A stretch of DNA of 64,000 nt from Mixophyes australis (taxonomy: Eukaryota > Chordata > Amphibia > Anura > Limnodynastidae). The stretch is taken from positions 184,523,350 to 184,587,349 of the forward strand of contig JAVHZZ010000006.1 of assembly GCA_036250195.1 (NCBI GenBank), read 5' to 3'. The translations under genes and the position numbers were made by a program. Numbering within the stretch: position 1 is the first letter of the stretch; the number at the start of each line of letters is the position of its first letter. Positions 1 to 11,100 of this stretch are shown here, one piece after another. Under the pieces are notes generated by a model that saw only the letters and a program-made list of their open reading frames with translations, ran no database searches and had not been told where the DNA came from.

Positions 1-59
1 AGCTTGAATAGGAAAGTGGGAGGTAAGGAAAAACAAGGATGGAGAAGGTTAGATGATGA

Positions 60-245
60 TGATGAGAAGGTTAGGTGGATTGCTGGTAGGCTTTGAGGAA
101 CAGATGGCTTTTGAGAGCCTGTTTGAAGGTGTTCAGATTAGGGGACAGACAGATAGAGCGATGGAGGTCATTCCAGTGGAGGGGACAGCATGGGAGAAAT
201 CTTGAATTCTCTCTGTCATGGTTGGCAAAATGGAAAATAGATCCT
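60..245 (-). mobile_element. LINE (L2/CR1-like) ORF2 extreme C-terminus, decayed
   Basis: Read on the minus strand, this stretch encodes a peptide of the kind that ends L2/CR1/Rex1-type reverse transcriptases: a WNDLHRSI motif, then a TFKQALKSHLF-type segment and KAY. It is the downstream continuation of the reverse-transcriptase piece at 1580-2112; the two are separated by a tandem-repeat block. No intact reading frame remains. The clade is inferred from the motif only. Confidence 0.6.
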
Positions 246-1575
246 TAGGCTCTGCTGAACATAGCTAGGCCCACCCATGGGCGCGGGGTCTAACAGGCAG
301 GTGGTTTTCACCACGAACCCCTGCAAGGAGGTATGGTCTTAGTGGCACCAAACCTGCAGGTTGCGATCCCGCGAGTGAGTGAACAGCAGAACGATGTGGG
401 GAAGCCAGGTGAAGCGGGCAGAGACAATGGAACCCACAGGTAAGTGGTATAGATACAGGAACAACAATAATATATGGTGATGGTCAGCAGCCAATGAGTC
501 ACTAGGAGAATAGGTGCTCTGCAGGATAACAATGAGAGAACAGGAGGTGTCACAATGGTGTACTCAGGAGTAAATAGTAGAGATACTGGAACAGCGGAAG
601 TTCAACATTAGACATAAGCTGAGCACACTGGAAAAGCGGAGGTAACTCAGGACAACAGCTGATGAGTCATAGATGTAGTAGCGGCTCTGGGAGGCAGCAG
701 TGAGAGAACAGAGGCTGTCACAATGAAGTACTCTGGAGATGGTAATGGAAGTACTGGAACAGCAATAGTTCAACACAGCCACAGACTGAAGGCAGACTGG
801 AGTAGCAGAGGTAACTCGTAGTAACAGCTGATGAGTCAAAGACACAGTAACGGCTCTGAGTGGTAGCGATGAGAGATGGAGCTGTCACAATGAAGTACAC
901 TGGAGAAGGTAATAGAGGTACTGGAGCAGCGATGGTTCAACATGGCCACAGACTGAGAGCAGCTTGGAGTAGTGGAGGTAACCCGCAGTAACAGCTGATG
1001 AGTCACAGAGGTAGTAGCGGCTCTATTAACATCTCCAGTGAACTTCAGTGGTAGCGATGAGAGATCTGGAGCTGTCACGATGAAGTACACTGGAGATGGT
1101 AAGAGAGGTACTGGAGCAGCGAAGGTTCAGCACAGGCCTTGATCTGAGAGCAGGCTGAAATAGCGGAGGCAACTCGGAATAGCAGCTGATGAGTCACAGG
1201 TGTAGTAGCGGTTCTGAGTGGTAGCGATGAGAGAACCGGTGCTGTCACGATGAAGTTCACTGGAGATGTTAATAGAGGTACTGAGCAGCGATGGTTCAAC
1301 ACAGACCACGAACTGAGAGCAAGCTGGAATACACGCAAACCACAAGGAGAACAGGAACCAGAACCACAGGCTGCAGAAAGTGAGCTTGAAGAACAGGCAT
1401 CAGACAGGTGAATCCAGGAGGTTTAAATAGTGCTCCAGAAATGCTTAGCCAATGAAAAGAGGGAGGAGGCCCTGAAGTGCAATAGACTTGCACCTGCACA
1501 GATCTGAATATAGCTGAATGAATGAATGGTGTCTGACGCTGAAGCATGGTAGTTTCCAGATTAATGGAATGCAGG
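246..1575. repeat. Tandem-repeat block splitting a LINE
   Basis: From about 540 to 1345 the sequence is an array of roughly 170-190 bp units. Each unit repeats the phrases TGATGAGTCACAGA, GTAGTAGCGGCTCTGAGTGG, GAGCTGTCACAATGAAGTA and GGTACTGGAGCAGCGA. Units differ by many substitutions and small indels. The flanks (246-540 and 1345-1575) are unique-looking, and the whole block sits between two pieces of one LINE reading frame, so it was probably inserted or expanded there. I see no gene in it; the open frames on the minus strand are products of the repeat. Confidence 0.65.
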
Positions 1576-1579
1576 TAAC

Positions 1580-2112
1580 GAGACAGGTACTTATTTGCGG
1601 GACCGGAGCATTACACTATCGTGCGATGAGGTGATCAGTGGGGAGGAGAGGCGACGGTCATTGGCCGAGCGCAGGGCAAGGGTGAGAGTGTAAATGGAGA
1701 GGAGGTTAGAGATATAAGGGGCAGTAGAATGGGAGTGGGCCTTGTAGGTGAGGGTGAGGAGTTTAAAGAGGATTCTGTAAGGGAAAGGGAGCCAGTATAA
1801 GGCAAGGCAGAGATGGGAGGCAGAGGAGGAGTGGCGTAATAGAAACATGAGTCTCGCAGCTGCATTGAGAATAGAGTGGAGAGGCTGCTAATGAGAAGGT
1901 TACAGTAATCAAGCCGGGGAACGATGAGTGCGTTGATAATGGTTTTAGAGGCATCCTGAGAAAGGAAGGGCCGGATGCAGACAATATTCCGTAGTTGGAA
2001 GCGACAAGATTGGGCAAGAGACTGGAGAGAGAGAGAGGAGTCGAGGGTGACACCCAGGCAGTGGAGTTAGGGAACAGGAGAGATGGTGGTGTTATTAACG
2101 TCACCATCTCTC
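1580..2112 (-). mobile_element. LINE (L2/CR1/Rex1-like) reverse-transcriptase C-terminal fragment, decayed
   Basis: On the minus strand, split over at least two frames, one reads the standard thumb/C-terminal region of this LINE group. A segment resembling 'alivprLDYCN' and 'LFSMQLRDS' is followed by a YWLPFPYRILFKLLTLTYKA segment and then RSANDRRL. That equals the family's 'LHWLPv..RI.fKillLtyKa...RSLRSS' block. Frameshifts are present. The matching C-terminal end lies at 60-245. It abuts the left edge of the keratin duplication at about 2117, so the LINE or a nearby deletion may mark the duplication breakpoint. Confidence 0.65.
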
Positions 2113-3176
2113 CTGTCATAGACACAATTCAAAGATTTATATATAAAAATATAATTGTAGACTTTGAAGGCTCACATCATTTAATTATTTTTATGTTATA
2201 TAGTATCCGGCCTCCCATCAAACAGCGCAGAACCAACTTTAAGGCATCCAGTCACCTGATGCAGTGTGTGATTGGGTTGGGAAAGTTATAGTGACAAAGG
2301 GGTGATTCATAAACCAATAAAATAAAAGCCTCACTCAAAAAAGTAATTTTTGTTTCATAAATGACACGTATTTGACTCTTGGAAACTAGGCATTGGTTTT
2401 AAAATGTGCCTCAATTATTTGTTAATATTTTTCCATTTTGTTAGGGCTAAATGAATAGTATTAGCCAGTGCTGTCTATAGAAAAGAATTGTACACATTGT
2501 TAAGGTTATTGCTAGGTGTGCTTTAAAGAATTTGTGTAAAGTTATTTTATACCATGTAAACTTATTTCAAACCTTAACCTTTATTTCCAGGCAAATACCT
2601 CATCCTAGCCTAGACCTTTACCCAAATGCAAACTCCAACCCCTGATCCAAAACCTTGTCCTAAACTCTTAAATCTTACACTGAATCCTAATAAGTTTATT
2701 TAAAAATATCAATCTTATTTTAAAATTACAAGCAGCCCCCCATGGCTCCTAGCAACAGGGAATGTTTTAGTGATTACAGTGGTTGGGGCTCTGGTGCCAT
2801 ATGACATAAAATATTGTATTCTAAAACCCAGCAATTAGAGCACATTGATTGTATAGTATGTGCACTGATAGTGTGGTAAGCCAGCTTCAGAAGAACCTAC
2901 TCCACAGTATTTTCAGGAATATAATCTTTCATGTGTACTGGCAGCATAATCCTAACCACTCTGCCAGTTACTCATTCTAATTCTAGTAGTGGGGCCTTGA
3001 AAAATCCCCTTTAAAATGACCACTGTGCCATGTAAGACACACACGGAAGACTTTATTTCAGTGTCTATTTTAAACATTGGCTCCCATGTTTCAGAGCCAC
3101 TTGAGTTTATGTCATGTATGTACTGCAATCTTACTCTCACACATATAGTATAACAGAGGCTACATCTGACCCTTAC

Positions 3177-5775
3177 CTCTTGGTGATTCTTCTTGAGATG
3201 CATCAGTTCTTCTGTCAGGCTCTCAATTTGTACCTCCAGGTCAGATCTAGACAGGGTCAACTCATCCAGTACTCTACGCAGACCGTTAATATCAGCCTCC
3301 ACGCTCTGACGGAGAGCCAACTCATTTTCATACCCGAAGAGACATCACCAACATCTTACCTCTGTCCACTTCGTGGATTAGAGTGCACCACAACCCATGA
3401 TATGCCCCAGTATTTGTAGAACTTACTTCAGTCTGAAGTCATCAGCTGCCAACCTGGCATTGTCAATCTGCAAAATGGTCTTGGTATTATCAATAGTGGC
3501 AGCAAGGATCTAAGTTAAGAGGCACAATAGAGTAATCAACTAATGTTTGCAATATATATTAGAAATGTACATTATATGCATATAGACATTTGAGTAATAC
3601 TTTACAATTCACATAAACAAGTAATGTATTCAATCTAGAAAAATATCTATTATCCTTTTATATTGTTCTATTTTACATGCATTGCTACATTTTTTATTTA
3701 TTTCATTTTCTTCTTGACATACATTATTTATCTTTGAAGCACATACAGCCTCATTTTAAAAACATGAGTCTTATATCACTAATGTGCTTTGTTCCATCTA
3801 AGGACAATGAAAACAAATATCTGATTAATTGATATGGTTTACAGCACGACAGCTGTTTATACATGAAGTCAGCCTTAAGTCCCTCCCTTGTACACACATT
3901 GACGTACAATAGTCCAACGGGTTAGGAATGCTGTATGCAGTATTCCAGGGAAGTGAACTATAGTGTGTTGCATTGGGAATGAGGATGGTATATTAATGAT
4001 GACTAAGTTACTCTTTGTACTACGACAAATAGGTGGTACAGAGCAGAACACTTCCAATCTTTCCTCAATGATTTTACCAGTTATACACTGATTAATTATA
4101 TAGAAAAAAAGCTTTTATTTTTATATTTACCTTTACTAAATAATAACACCATTATTGCATTACAAAATCATTCACCAGATCCCCCAGCAAGACATTATTA
4201 TTGTATTTAATTCAGAGTTGCATTTTGTACCATAATGAATCTCAGTCCCATTTTTCCAGAGTGTTCCATTTACTATGGTATTAATAATTTGAAATTGTTT
4301 ACTGATCTCATGAGATCTGCGGAACATTGCTATGTTCTTAATAAGTCTTACCTGGTACTGATGTATTTTGCAGATCATCTCACACTAGGATCACATGCAA
4401 CGAATTCTAGCTACAGGACAATTTTAATTTTGTGACATATAGTAATTGAAGACTTCCAGTTTTTATGCAAATACAAAAAGTTCTTATAAACATATTATTC
4501 ATTTGCTGACCATTTAAATGGAATTGTCCAATTTATTTATTTTACACTTTATTTGAACTTAAAAGCAGACACTTTTGTTTGCTATACGTGTACAGTTGCA
4601 TTCTCTCTATGTCATTATACATTCTATGCAGGTTCATTTTCTTACTAGTGTACAGAACAGTACCTGTGTCTATGAGTGGTGAAATATCCCCAAAATTTTG
4701 CAAGAAATGCATTTACTTTTTCCTTTTAAGACATCACAACTTCAGACAGTACTTCATATCTACTTTAGTTACTCAACCATCTGCTTGATATAAGTTATCA
4801 TTTTCATGTTAGATTTGTTTTGAAAACTGCTAATTAATGTATGTAGTTGTTTATCAGGCTATGACAATAATTTATTAGCATTTATTTTAAGGTAAAACAA
4901 TTTCACTAAACCATTGTGGCTAATTAAACACGTGCAAGTTGTACTAGACAGAGGCTGATTGGCAGCTGCCGTTAAATGTAAGTTTAGCTCCTGGATACAA
5001 TGTTACTAGAGAAATCCTAGCATTTTTTTGGAATAGCTGGTCACAGAGTAATGATGCAATTATATTAGCGTTAGTCCAGTTGAGAATATTCTGCACGGTG
5101 AATGAGACATTTATTCTGTATCATGTTGCATATATGTCTATCAATCATAGTTGAATGGGCATAGAAGTATGCCTTTCCTTATTTCTGAGATCCTCAATAA
5201 TTGGGTCATATTTGCTGTAGTCCACTGCACCTGCACCAGTAGAGGACCCTGGACATAGTTTATCGTACCATTCTCGGATTTTGCGCTCAAAGTCAGCATA
5301 AGCCTCTTCTAAAGCCTTGTCCTTGTCCAGGTAACTGGCTAAGCAGTCATTAAGGTTTTGCATGGTTTGTTTTTCTTTGTTTGCTAGAATGCCTTCAAAA
5401 GCACCTCCTCCAGCACCTCCACCAAATCCATCACCAGCTTCTCAACCAAACAAGCCTCCACCTAGTCCCAGTCCAGCACCTCCAACAAAACCTTCACCAG
5501 CTCCCCCACTAAATCCTCATCCATACCCTCCACCAGCTGCCCCACTAAATCCTCCTCAATACCCTCAACCAGCTCCCCCACCAAACCCCTTCTCCATAGC
5601 CTTCACCAGAACCCCCACCAAATAACCCTTCATAACCTCCACCACCTCTTGCTGTAAAACCATCACTAAATTCACCTCCTCCAAAACCATTAAAGCCTTG
5701 CTCAAGCATTACATTTGCATGTCCCCTACTACTTTGATAGGTAGACAATGATTTACAAAAACTTTGGGTCAACAT
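3177..5775 (-). pseudogene. Type I keratin pseudogene D (exons 1-3 only)
   Basis: A duplicate of the first three exons of keratin C. Exon 1 is about 5160-5775 (ATG at 5773-5775, Gly-rich head, coil 1A), exon 2 is 3427-3509 (83 nt) and exon 3 is 3177-3333 (157 nt). Three lesions are visible against C. First, one extra base in the head near 5586 shifts the frame. Second, the exon 1 donor has GAAAGG where C has GTAAGG. Third, the exon 3 acceptor AG has become GG. Coil 1A also has changes at conserved positions ([17 protein letters not shown] against [17 protein letters not shown]). No exons 4-8 follow down to position 1. They could lie outside the window, but the splice lesions alone make this a pseudogene. 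Confidence 0.88.
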
Positions 5776-5859
5776 GCTGTTGGAGCAGAGAAGGAACTCG
5801 CAGAGTGATCTGTGACTGTAAAATCAAACAGATGCCAGTGCTGTTAGTTTCCTTGTTCA

Positions 5860-5867
5860 TTTATATA
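5860..5867 (-). promoter_or_regulatory. Relic TATA box of keratin pseudogene D
   Basis: TATATAAA on the minus strand, 85 bp upstream of the D start codon. The spacing is the same as in gene C, from which it was copied. The flanking promoter sequence is also conserved with C. Whether it still fires is unknown. Confidence 0.7.
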
Positions 5868-6190
5868 AAAAGATGGTGGGTGTATCTTCTTGTGTTCCTT
5901 TACCTGGAAGAAATCTTTGTTGTGTAAGATCAGCAATTTGGTGCCCAGTTCAGTAATTTATTCAGTTTCAATATGTTCCTATCTGCACAAATATGTTAGC
6001 ACAAGGCTATGATTATTAAATCATAAAGGGACCATGGGTGGAGTGACATTATATTGTCTTCAAGCTGCTCATGCCTCTCTAAACCTGTCTAAATTAATTA
6101 TTTGTGCATTATAATTTAACATTTGTGGTGGAAGCAACAAAAACTTCCAGATGATCAGATACCACCTTTTTGCTTTCTAGGTTGCAATTC

Positions 6191-6312
6191 TCACCCCATT
6201 TGTCTGTATTACCCAGTATTGTCTATTACTACTGCTGTCCCCAATTGTAAAGCGCTACGGAATTTGCTGGTGCTATATAAATAAATGTTGTTGTTGATGA
6301 TGATGATGATTA
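6191..6312 (+). mobile_element. L2/CR1-like LINE 3' end
   Basis: A short 5'-truncated copy. It contains the LINE 3' terminal phrase GTAAAGCGCTACGGAATTTG and CTATATAAATAAATG, and ends in a (TTG)n(ATG)n tract. It interrupts sequence that is continuous in the duplicate at about 20575, so it inserted after the keratin duplication. Confidence 0.75.
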
Positions 6313-6555
6313 ATTGATTTTCTCTCTTAAGGTTATATTTAGGTGTGCTTGAAGGTCAGTAGGGATTGCTGCAGGATAACATATAAATCAGGTAGTTTAC
6401 ACACAATGGTATGTGATGTGTGTGGCACATTATGCCTGCATTAAGAGCTTATGCTGCTGTAGAATAGAGAATTTGCACCATCAACCCCTAATGCATGGCT
6501 TTAAGTGGATACATGCTTGAACAGATTATATTAACCACAAAAAAATAAAATAATA

Positions 6556-8020
6556 ATATTACTAAAGTCAAATACATTAATAAAAAGGTGACACAGACAG
6601 ACAAACAGATATAAGTCCTGTAGGCACATTCATTCCCTTAATGTATAATTAGTACAGAAAGTGTATAGAATATACATGTACATGGACTCAAATGGAGGAG
6701 AGATATATGGTGCAATACAATTTATGAGTGGAGATTCCTACCGTAATTGCCTACAATATGCACGGTATGATGCCGGTGTGCCACATCGCCAGCAATTGAA
6801 TCTCCCCCTTAGGTTTTGTATAGCCATTGTACTTAAGTGTCCCTTTTGCTGTTCCTGGCTTCCTTGTTTCTCTTACTATTTACTTTCCTTTCCATCTTAT
6901 GATCCAGATCTTTCTTTTCCTCCATTCTATTTATTATCTTCTTTTCATTTCTTCCCTCTCCCATCCTTTCTTCCACTGTCAACCGCCCATCCACCCCTGC
7001 CATTGTTTCATTTATCCCCCTCAAGTTTTTGCAACCAATTGCTGTGTCCTCACTGTTTGGCAATATATCTCGCCCTTGCTCCTTGGTCCCCCCACCCCCA
7101 CAAGGCTAGGTGATCGCTATCGCAAGAAAAAGTTGTTGTAAGCCGATGGTAGTCACATTTCCGATGCTGAATATAATGACAGGCTGTCAACACCAAAATG
7201 TCGACAGTCTAACTGTCAACAAATTAATTCTGTCTACATGCTGAAAATGTAGACACTATTTGTCTACAGCAGTAATGCTGACAGTCACAATGTTGACATT
7301 AAACGAAAAATGCTGGCTATACAGCTGCTGGAACCGCTGGCACAAAACAGTGTTAACCCATAAATAATAACACTTAAAGAAGCTTAATCTCCCTGCCCCC
7401 TCATAAATCACGTGAAAACATAAAACAAAAAAAAGAGTGTGCACCCCACCCCTCCACAATCAGACTAACCCTAGTACTGCCAGCCTAGTGCTGGTACTAG
7501 CAAAATTGAGAGGACAAAAAAGCATGGGGTTCCCCTGATTTTTCTAGAACCAGCTTTGGTTGCATTATTGCCAGGGAACCCGATGAGTGGGGTCCCCCTG
7601 CTATAATTGCAAAGCAGTACCAGGCTGGTCAGCACGGGGCTGGATTCCCTATGTAGTTGGAGCCTGCTGTGTTTGCTTCCCTATGGCAATTTCCAAATTT
7701 CCACTTTGCCTGCAGGATTTAGTAGTGTTACTGTTCAGTAAAATATAATGGAGTGCTGTGGGAGTGCATATTGAGTACATACGCTATGCTGCAAGGCTTT
7801 GTGAATGTTCTTCAAATGCTCTGTTAAAAGTGAGGAAAAGCTAAAGGTTTTCCTTATGCTTACATTAGGGCCTGTTTTTCAACTTCTTTGTGTACAAGCT
7901 GAATACTTGTGTTTGATGGCTGCTCACAAGTCAATGTCAACAAATCTGCTCAGTGTCTTGAGTCAATAACAGTATAGCATGCAGTGGTACACACAATTAT
8001 ATAAACAACACAACTTGCTA
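6556..8020. other. Intergenic stretch between keratin C 3' end and duplicate D
   Basis: No gene supported. An open frame on the plus strand at 6661-7113 is pyrimidine-rich, low in complexity and has no recognisable domain. Around 7170-7320 there are several short variants of the phrase 'tgtcaac...gtcgacagt', giving local inverted repeats. Nothing else was identified. Confidence 0.5.
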
Positions 8021-8027
8021 GCAAAGG

Positions 8028-8033
8028 TTTATT
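8028..8033 (-). terminator. Poly(A) signal of keratin C
   Basis: AATAAA on the minus strand (TTTATT on plus), about 110 bp past the gene C stop codon. The same context, TTCAATAAA, occurs after gene A, which supports a shared 3' end. Confidence 0.75.
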
Positions 8034-8141
8034 GAACAGAATATGCAAAGTAAACAGAAGCAGTAGTGTAGGAAGGACAAAAGTTAGTCTTTGAGGAAGA
8101 ATGTTTGTCAACGTTTTCCCGAATCTCTGCTAACTTTTAGT

Positions 8142-11100
8142 TTAATATCTCTCTTCAATTTCCCTAACTTCCGTAGAGACAACATTTCCATCCACCACGT
8201 CCTCAAAGATGGTCCTCACTTTCCTGACTTTATGTGGATCTAAGAAGAAAAACAAGAAGTTTATCAGTTTATTAGTTGTTTAATTATTTACTTGTATTTT
8301 TTTGCCAAGAACAGTGTAGAGTACCATTCTTCCGAGCAATTGTATATTGTATAGATTAAATACACTAAAGTATCTTGCATATGTCAACTGACTTTTAATT
8401 GTTTTTTTTTACTTGTTTTTAATTATATTTTGTTAAGTTTACAAATCTCATTTCCATTTCTATGGTTGCTGTTAGATTTTTTAACATTTAAAAAAAATTT
8501 TTTTTTTTTATATTTTGAAGAACACACAACATAGATAAAAATGGTTATGTATAACACAATTAATGCTTAGCACAAAATCTAACCAAAGTACTAATTAATA
8601 CCTTTATGCATTCTATACTTGATCTCTATCAGCTATGCAATTCTCAATTTTAGACTGTATCCCTTTTATACATAGAACTTGTAATGATATTTTCTTTCCT
8701 GTGAAATTGCACTTTTGACGGTTCTCAGATTTTACACTAATGTGTATGGTGAGTTATATAATGTATGAGAAGCGCACAATTGCAATATATGCAGGGTATT
8801 TTACCTCCTATCACATCTCTTGAGAGACTACTCTATGGGGTGGATTCAATTCAACACAAGGGGGTAAATGTATCAAGCTGAGAGTTTTCTGGCGGGTTTG
8901 AAAAACCAGTCAGATTCTAGCTGTCATTTATTTAGTACATTCTACAAAATGACAGCTAGAATCTGATTGGTTGCTATAGGCAACATATCCACTTTTCAAA
9001 CCCACGGGAAAACTCTCAGCTCGATACATTTACCCCAAGGTCCCATTTTCGTTAGTACGGTACAGGGCTTACTGTCTCATGATTTTGTCTCCTTGTGAAC
9101 CAAAACTAAGAGGATAGACTTAAATAAGTAACTAAGAATGTTTTCTTTATTAAATGTAGTATAGGGTAGACTGTATGGCCTGAGCAAACCTCAGGTCACA
9201 TAGATGTCCTGTTTTTTCTACCTATTTAAATATACACCTTTTCCCATTTCTTAACTTCATTTTACAAAAAAAAAAAATATTAGTTCAACATGCACTAAGT
9301 GCAAGGAAAGAGCCTCCTATACTATCTTTGGCTGCAGGCTTGTTGTTACTAAGACTATAGCTGACCTCAGTTGCACATTTTTACTTTATTTTGTGTGAAG
9401 TACGTTCAATGGTATTTGCTGCCAGCAGCCAAAATGTATCTTTGATCTTGCTAGTGCTTGGCCAGGAAGTCATCTTTAAGTGTATCATGTTGCTTGTTGT
9501 TATATGGTTTATGGGTAAAGGTGTTAAGTGATATGAGCCTAAACATATCGTGAATTTCTTTCCTGGTGACTCAAAGGTCCTGAATTATTAAGGAGAGCAA
9601 AGCATAACAAAGGAGTAACTTTGCACCTGAGCAAAACCATGTTGCATTTGAGGGGGAGTAAACTTAAAATGTGGGGACAGATAAATAGTTCGGGTAGGGC
9701 ATGTCTTAGATCAACTTTAAATTTCAGTGTAAAAATAAAGCTATCAAGTATTTGTGTGCTAGATGAAAAAACACCAGTATTTAACTTATGTGCAAAATAA
9801 TAAAATTAATTTGCACCCATTGCATTGTAACATGGTTTGTCCTGGAGAACATTTACTCCTTTTTTGCCTTACTTTCCTTAATGACTCAGGCCCAATATGT
9901 TTGTGAGGATGTTACTTTTAGAGAGATGTTGAGAGACGTTTTCGAGGTGTTGTTCATAGTTTATAATAGAATAAATATATGTTTGGTCCACTATCAAGTG
10001 GATTCTATGGAATAATTTACCTTTAGAAGAATCCACAGAAAGAGCCGGGGATTTTGAAGATGAAGAAGAAGAGACTCCAAGTGATAATGACCTTCAATAA
10101 AGAGATAACTTGTTAGTCCTACAATCAGTGTGTGAATTACCCTTTATTCTGGGATACTTGGTGTTCTTACCCTCCTTCTCCATCCAGCAACTGACGATAT
10201 TTTTCAATTTCTTGCTCAAGCCGGGTTTTGATATCCAGCAGCTGTTTATACTCATCACTCTGACATTCCATATCACTCCTCAGCTGGGTCAGTTGTTCTT
10301 CCACGCCACTGATAATGTTTTGTATCTGCCCAATTTGAGCACAATACCGTCCTTCTGTTTCTGCCAATGTTGATTCAAGGGATTTTTTCTATGGAAAATG
10401 AAAACAGTTACCAATAGGGTAATGCAACTTTAGCATTTACTACTAGCAGTGTCAAGCCACATCTATACACTTTCTCTGCACATTTGTGGGGCATAAGTAT
10501 ACTCACTTGTTACGCCTGACATACATCTGGTGCTAATGTTACTGTACTTGAACTGAACATATGCACATAAATATGCTTTCTTTGAGAGCATCTTTTCCTA
10601 TGTATGTCTGAGCTGCAAATGTATTTATACAGGCTCAAATTGGCCCTGAGTTACTGAGGATTCTCTGATCGCTGGGTCCCAAGTCTATATGCCCATACAA
10701 AAAGAACATGGAAACATAGCATTATTGCCCTCTGAATTCACAAATGCATAAACTATTTAAGTCTGTATTGTACATTATTACAAATGTATATAGTATAAAA
10801 TATGTATGTTTATGTTTTTTTAAATATATTATTTTCAACTCTACATTTGGCCCTTTTTTTAGAATAACTGTTGGGCCCTTATCCACTTGTTGAATACCAC
10901 ATTCATACCAATGCCAGTTGGGACTGCAGCTCAATCTCCAAGCCTTGAAGTGTTCTTTTCAGGTCAGAAATCTCAGTACTGCTGGACTGGACCTCAGCTA
11001 CGCCAGCTGAAATCTCCTTCTTCAGCTCCTTGCTCTGAAACAGCAAATTGACACATGAGAAACCAACTTGACACAGTGGAGACAGCTGCAACATACATTA

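Larger units (their letters stand above)
2117..6555. repeat. Segmental duplication, downstream copy (keratin exons 1-3 plus promoter)
   Basis: This block aligns by eye, in the same orientation, with 16166-20812. The match includes intron sequence, exons and the 5' flank. It starts at a shared TGTCATAGACA and ends in the shared string ATTAACCACAAAAAA. Differences between copies: a LINE 3' end (6191-6312) is present only here, and about 380 bp of intron 1 (about 18083-18460) is present only in the other copy. The duplication therefore predates at least one LINE insertion. Confidence 0.9.

Noticed and set aside
5362..5625. Plus-strand open frame coding Pro-rich protein over keratin D exon 1 (likewise 19742-19942 and 51718-51936)
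   Set aside because: These are the complements of Gly-rich keratin heads (GGN codons read as CCN/NCC), not separate genes.
6661..7113. 150-aa plus-strand open frame
   Set aside because: Pyrimidine-rich low-complexity sequence with no domain, no splice context and a start in an unremarkable place.
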